A stretch of DNA of 64,000 bases from an uncultured Sutterella sp. (lineage in GTDB: Bacteria > Pseudomonadota > Gammaproteobacteria > Burkholderiales > Burkholderiaceae_F): contig CAAFNI010000008.1 of the NCBI GenBank assembly GCA_900764215.1, positions 3,926-67,925 on the forward strand, read 5' to 3'. Below the pieces are notes generated by a model that did not search any database, was not told the DNA's origin, and was given only the letters and a program-made list of their open reading frames with translations. Shown here piece by piece: positions 61,578 through 64,000 of this stretch. Numbering within the stretch: position 1 is the first letter of the stretch; each line of letters opens with the position of its first letter. The translations under genes were made by a program, and so were the position numbers.

Positions 61578-62446
61578 TTCTTGTCTCCCGTCTGCTTCGG
61601 ATGCGCCCCAGCAGGAGTCTTATAGCGGTTATAGCTCCACGCGTATTGTTCAGGCATGCGGCGAATGACAGCCTCAATCCGCTGGTTCATCGTCGCCGCA
61701 TCCGTCTCTGCATCGCCGGTAAGCGGCTCATCCCACTTTTCAGCCTCGATGCGCCACCCGTCCCCGCTTCTCACGCCCCAAACGAAGAAACGATCGGCCT
61801 TGAACTGATGAGCGACCCGCACCGGAAGCGTCATCGTATAGGCGGGGCGGCCGAAGAAATCAACCCATACGCCCTCCCCCTTCGAAGGAACCTGATCGGG
61901 CAAAGCGCCAAAAGCATGGCCCTGCTTCATGTTGCGTATCATTTTCTTGACACCGGCGATCGTCGTCGGACACGCCTGAATACCAGGTGCCTGGCGAGCC
62001 TCTCCCACAATCTTTCTGAGAATGCCGACCTTGGGCGGACGATAAAGGATGGAGATGCCTCGTCCCGTTTTTTCAAAGAAAGTTGCCGCAAACCATACCG
62101 GCAAGACTTCAAAGCACCCCACATGAGGCGTCATGAAGACGATAGGACGACCACTGGCGACAGACTCACGGACCATGGCCTCGGCCTCAGGAGCAATATG
62201 CACGCGCCTGAGCACCGTCTTGGCCGGTCGGTACCAAACCCAAATGCTTTCCATGGCCTGACGACCGGCATTCCGCCCAACTCGTTCATGCAGATGCGGA
62301 TCGTCATAACCGGCCAACTTCAGATTTTCCATGGCTCTAGCCCTGGTGGCCGCGGACAGCTTGAAGGTCATGCCCCCGATGGCCGCACCCACAAGCTGCA
62401 AAAAACGCAGAGGGAGCCTCGAAAAGAGCTTCAGCAACCAGTCCAT
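61574..62446 (-). CDS. Lipid A biosynthesis acyltransferase (LpxL/HtrB family), second copy
   Basis: 290 residues. The catalytic motif is PHVGCFE, an H-x4-E form instead of H-x4-D. The second block DQVPSKGEGVWVDFFGRPA is typical. ATG 62446 gives MDWLLKLFSRL; the longer upstream frame is unlike the family. It is the promoter-proximal gene of the minus-strand group acyltransferase-acyltransferase-dapF-rlmI. It is divergent from metK over a 611-base gap. The two copies probably serve different acyl positions. Confidence 0.93.
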   Translation of the reverse strand: MDWLLKLFSRLPLRFLQLVGAAIGGMTFKLSAATRARAMENLKLAGYDDPHLHERVGRNAGRQAMESIWVWYRPAKTVLRRVHIAPEAEAMVRESVASGRPIVFMTPHVGCFEVLPVWFAATFFEKTGRGISILYRPPKVGILRKIVGEARQAPGIQACPTTIAGVKKMIRNMKQGHAFGALPDQVPSKGEGVWVDFFGRPAYTMTLPVRVAHQFKADRFFVWGVRSGDGWRIEAEKWDEPLTGDAETDAATMNQRIEAVIRRMPEQYAWSYNRYKTPAGAHPKQTGDKK

Positions 62447-63057
62447 GTCTTGCTTATCCAGAGAAGTAGTCCAAACAGTTGATTTTATCGGATTTGTCCC
62501 ATGCCTCGACACAAGCTTATGCACCAATACAAATCATTTGCTTCGCCCCCGGACATGGTCGACGACACACTAGCCTAATGCAAGGAAGGATTAACAGAAA
62601 ACGAACGCGCTTGCATTGAGTGCGCACTTCTGCTGCAACAACTCACGAAACCTCTTCTCATTGCCAATGATGGCTCAACAGCATGCTTGACACTTGACGA
62701 CAACATGGGCCTGCAGCGATGCGCAAGCCCCGAAAGAAAGACCGAGTTGCCATGACGAGCAGGGAAGCTCGTCACACTTGGATTCCAATCGGAGCACAGT
62801 CATACAGCCTTCAGCAAGAGAAAAGAAATAGCCGTCACAATTTCAAAAACCGTGCCGAGATGCCGACCCAAAGATTCATCTGCGCACGCAGTGGCGCAGA
62901 GGTCGCGATGGTTGTATCATTCGACGTTCGCCGAGTTAACAAAGACAACTTGCGGGGCGACCACAAATACCGCTAAAGCGTCTTGCGCAATCGACTGCCA
63001 GTCAACATACCTCATTGCGTTAGGCGCTGTCCTTCAAATTCCTAATGGAGTATGGCA
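62447..63057. other. Gap between the acyltransferase and metK genes
   Basis: No recognised gene and no known SAM or SAH riboswitch shape that I could make out. From 62579 to 62755 a plus-strand frame stays open and reads as protein-like (LTENERACIECALLLQQLTK, then LLIANDGSTACLTLDDNMGL), but it has no start codon better than an inner ATG or TTG. A small stem GACGAGC (62754-62760) / GCTCGTC (62767-62773) has no T-run. The promoters of both flanking units must be here. ATGGAG seven bases before metK acts as its ribosome site. Confidence 0.4.
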
Positions 63058-63970
63058 ATGGCCAGCGAATACCTTTTTACTTCCGAATCCGTCAGTGAAG
63101 GCCATCCCGACAAGGTCGCGGATCAGATTTCAGACGCCGTTCTCGACGCATGTCTTGAACAGGATCCCATGAGCCGCGTAGCCGCGGAAACCCTCTGCAC
63201 CACCGGCCTCGTTGTCCTTGCCGGCGAAATCACCACGAACGCCAATGTGGACTACATCGGCCTCACTCGCGACGTTCTCAAGCGCATTGGCTACGACAAC
63301 ACCGAATATGGCATCGACCACAAGGGCTGTTCCGTTCTCGTCGGTTATGACAAGCAGTCTCAGGACATCGCTCAAGGTGTTGACAGCGCTGCCGACGACG
63401 AGCTCAACCTTGGAGCCGGCGACCAGGGCCTCATGTTCGGCTACGCCTGCAATGAAACGCCGACGCTGATGCCTGCACCGATCTACTACGCCCATCGCCT
63501 CGTCGAACGCCAGAGCATCGTTCGCAAGAACGGCTCCTTCCCGACGCTTCGCCCTGACGCCAAGAGTCAGGTGACGCTCCGCTACCGTGATGGCAAGCCC
63601 GTCGGTTGCGATACGATCGTGCTTTCCACTCAGCACGCCCCGGAAATGTCCGAAGGCAAGCACATGAAAGCCGAATTCATTGACGAAGTCATTGAAAAGA
63701 TTATCCGCCCGGTCATGCCTGCCGAATGGCTCAAGGACACCCGCTTCCTCATCAATCCGACCGGCCGCTTTGTTGTCGGCGGCCCGCAGGGCGACTGCGG
63801 CCTGACCGGCCGCAAGATCATCGTCGACACGTATGGCGGCTATTGCCCGCACGGCGGCGGCGCCTTCTCCGGCAAGGACCCGACGAAGGTTGACCGCTCC
63901 GCAGCATACGCCTGTCGTTATGTTGCCAAGAACATCGTCGCAGCAGGCCTTGCCTCTCAATGCCAGGTAC
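63058..63970 (+). CDS. metK: S-adenosylmethionine synthase, 3' end missing
   Basis: About 304 of the usual 385-400 residues are present. ATP/Met binding blocks are [32 protein letters not shown] and [19 protein letters not shown]. It makes SAM from methionine and ATP. Genomic sequence stops at 63970 where adapter sequence begins; the frame then runs on only by chance as VSYTHLTLP. The true protein should continue past CQV. The start ATG 63058 follows GGAG at an ordinary distance. Confidence 0.95.
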
Positions 63971-64000
63971 CTGTCTCTTATACACATCTGACGCTGCCGA
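63971..64000. other. Illumina Nextera transposase adapter (untrimmed contig end)
   Basis: CTGTCTCTTATACACATCT is the Nextera mosaic-end sequence and ACGCTGCCGA the start of the matching adapter arm. Read on the minus strand it begins a false frame MCIRDR, a known sign of this contamination. This part is technical and not from the organism. Confidence 0.98.

Noticed and set aside
62776..63057. SAM or SAH riboswitch upstream of metK
   Set aside because: I could not trace conserved stems or a terminator/anti-terminator; a covariance-model scan would be needed.
63130..63987. 285-residue minus-strand frame starting MCIRDR
   Set aside because: Its start lies in the Nextera adapter and the rest is antisense to metK.
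1..64000. CRISPR arrays, IS elements, prophage
   Set aside because: No regularly spaced repeats, transposase, integrase or structural phage genes were seen.

Overview
The window is chromosomal DNA from a Gram-negative betaproteobacterium, most likely of the Burkholderiales (Sutterellaceae-like). The grounds are a full LPS-transport and KDO set, lipid A acyltransferases, LolB, SlmA, FtsEX, SecB, a zinc-free DksA of the betaproteobacterial type, and gene neighbourhoods such as fmdB-aspS and rplY-pth-ychF. Placement below order level is inference. Almost everything is core gene content, densely packed, with many 1-4 base overlaps. I saw no transposase, integrase, prophage block or CRISPR array.

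Layout. 1-3199: end of an RND-type outer-membrane efflux lipoprotein gene, divergent from an OmpR-family regulator and its histidine kinase, which carries an apparent frameshift. 3437-7997: an EF-G-like GTPase, an FmdB zinc ribbon and aspartyl-tRNA synthetase. 8077-11765 (minus strand): an orphan Toprim primase-like gene downstream of a coupled operon of MtnA, a class II aldolase, an 87-residue unknown and a two-repeat BamE-like lipoprotein. 12292-15793: a Pat-like protein acetyltransferase and a crotonase. 15985-19265: a glutamate/aspartate-type ABC transporter behind a near-consensus sigma-54 promoter. 19417-25876: kdsD-kdsC-lptC-lptA-lptB-rpoN-ptsN-rapZ. 25878-36440: mutY (minus), then a TPR protein, lolB, ispE, tRNA-Gln, prs, rplY, a DEAD-box helicase, pth, DUF523 and ychF. 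36593-41603: an XRE regulator, ahpC-ahpF and an AsmA-like protein. 41567-43038 (minus): ferredoxin, coaD, rsmD. 43048-48573: ftsY-ppx-ftsE-ftsX-rpoH-trmL. 48654-50576 (minus): orphan NarL-type regulator, secB, rhodanese-like. 50771-53571: EnvC-like activator and CtpA protease. 53645-62446 (minus): slmA, sppA, HAD phosphatase, dksA, COG0523 GTPase, rlmI, dapF and two lipid A acyltransferases. 63058-63970: 5' part of metK.

How the parts connect. KdsD and KdsC supply KDO, LptC/A/B move finished LPS, and the acyltransferases finish lipid A. RpoN, encoded in the window, is the likely sigma factor for the transporter promoter at 15985-16000. FtsY, FtsE, FtsX, RpoH, SecB, EnvC-like and SlmA link membrane targeting, division and heat shock.

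The last 30 bases (63971-64000) are not genomic. They match the Illumina Nextera transposase adapter, so the window ends at an untrimmed contig end and metK is cut there. I found no clearly new biological system. The most unusual places are the mtnA-aldolase operon with its two uncharacterised partners, the lone primase-like gene, the sigma-54 promoter, and several enzymes that lack family catalytic residues.
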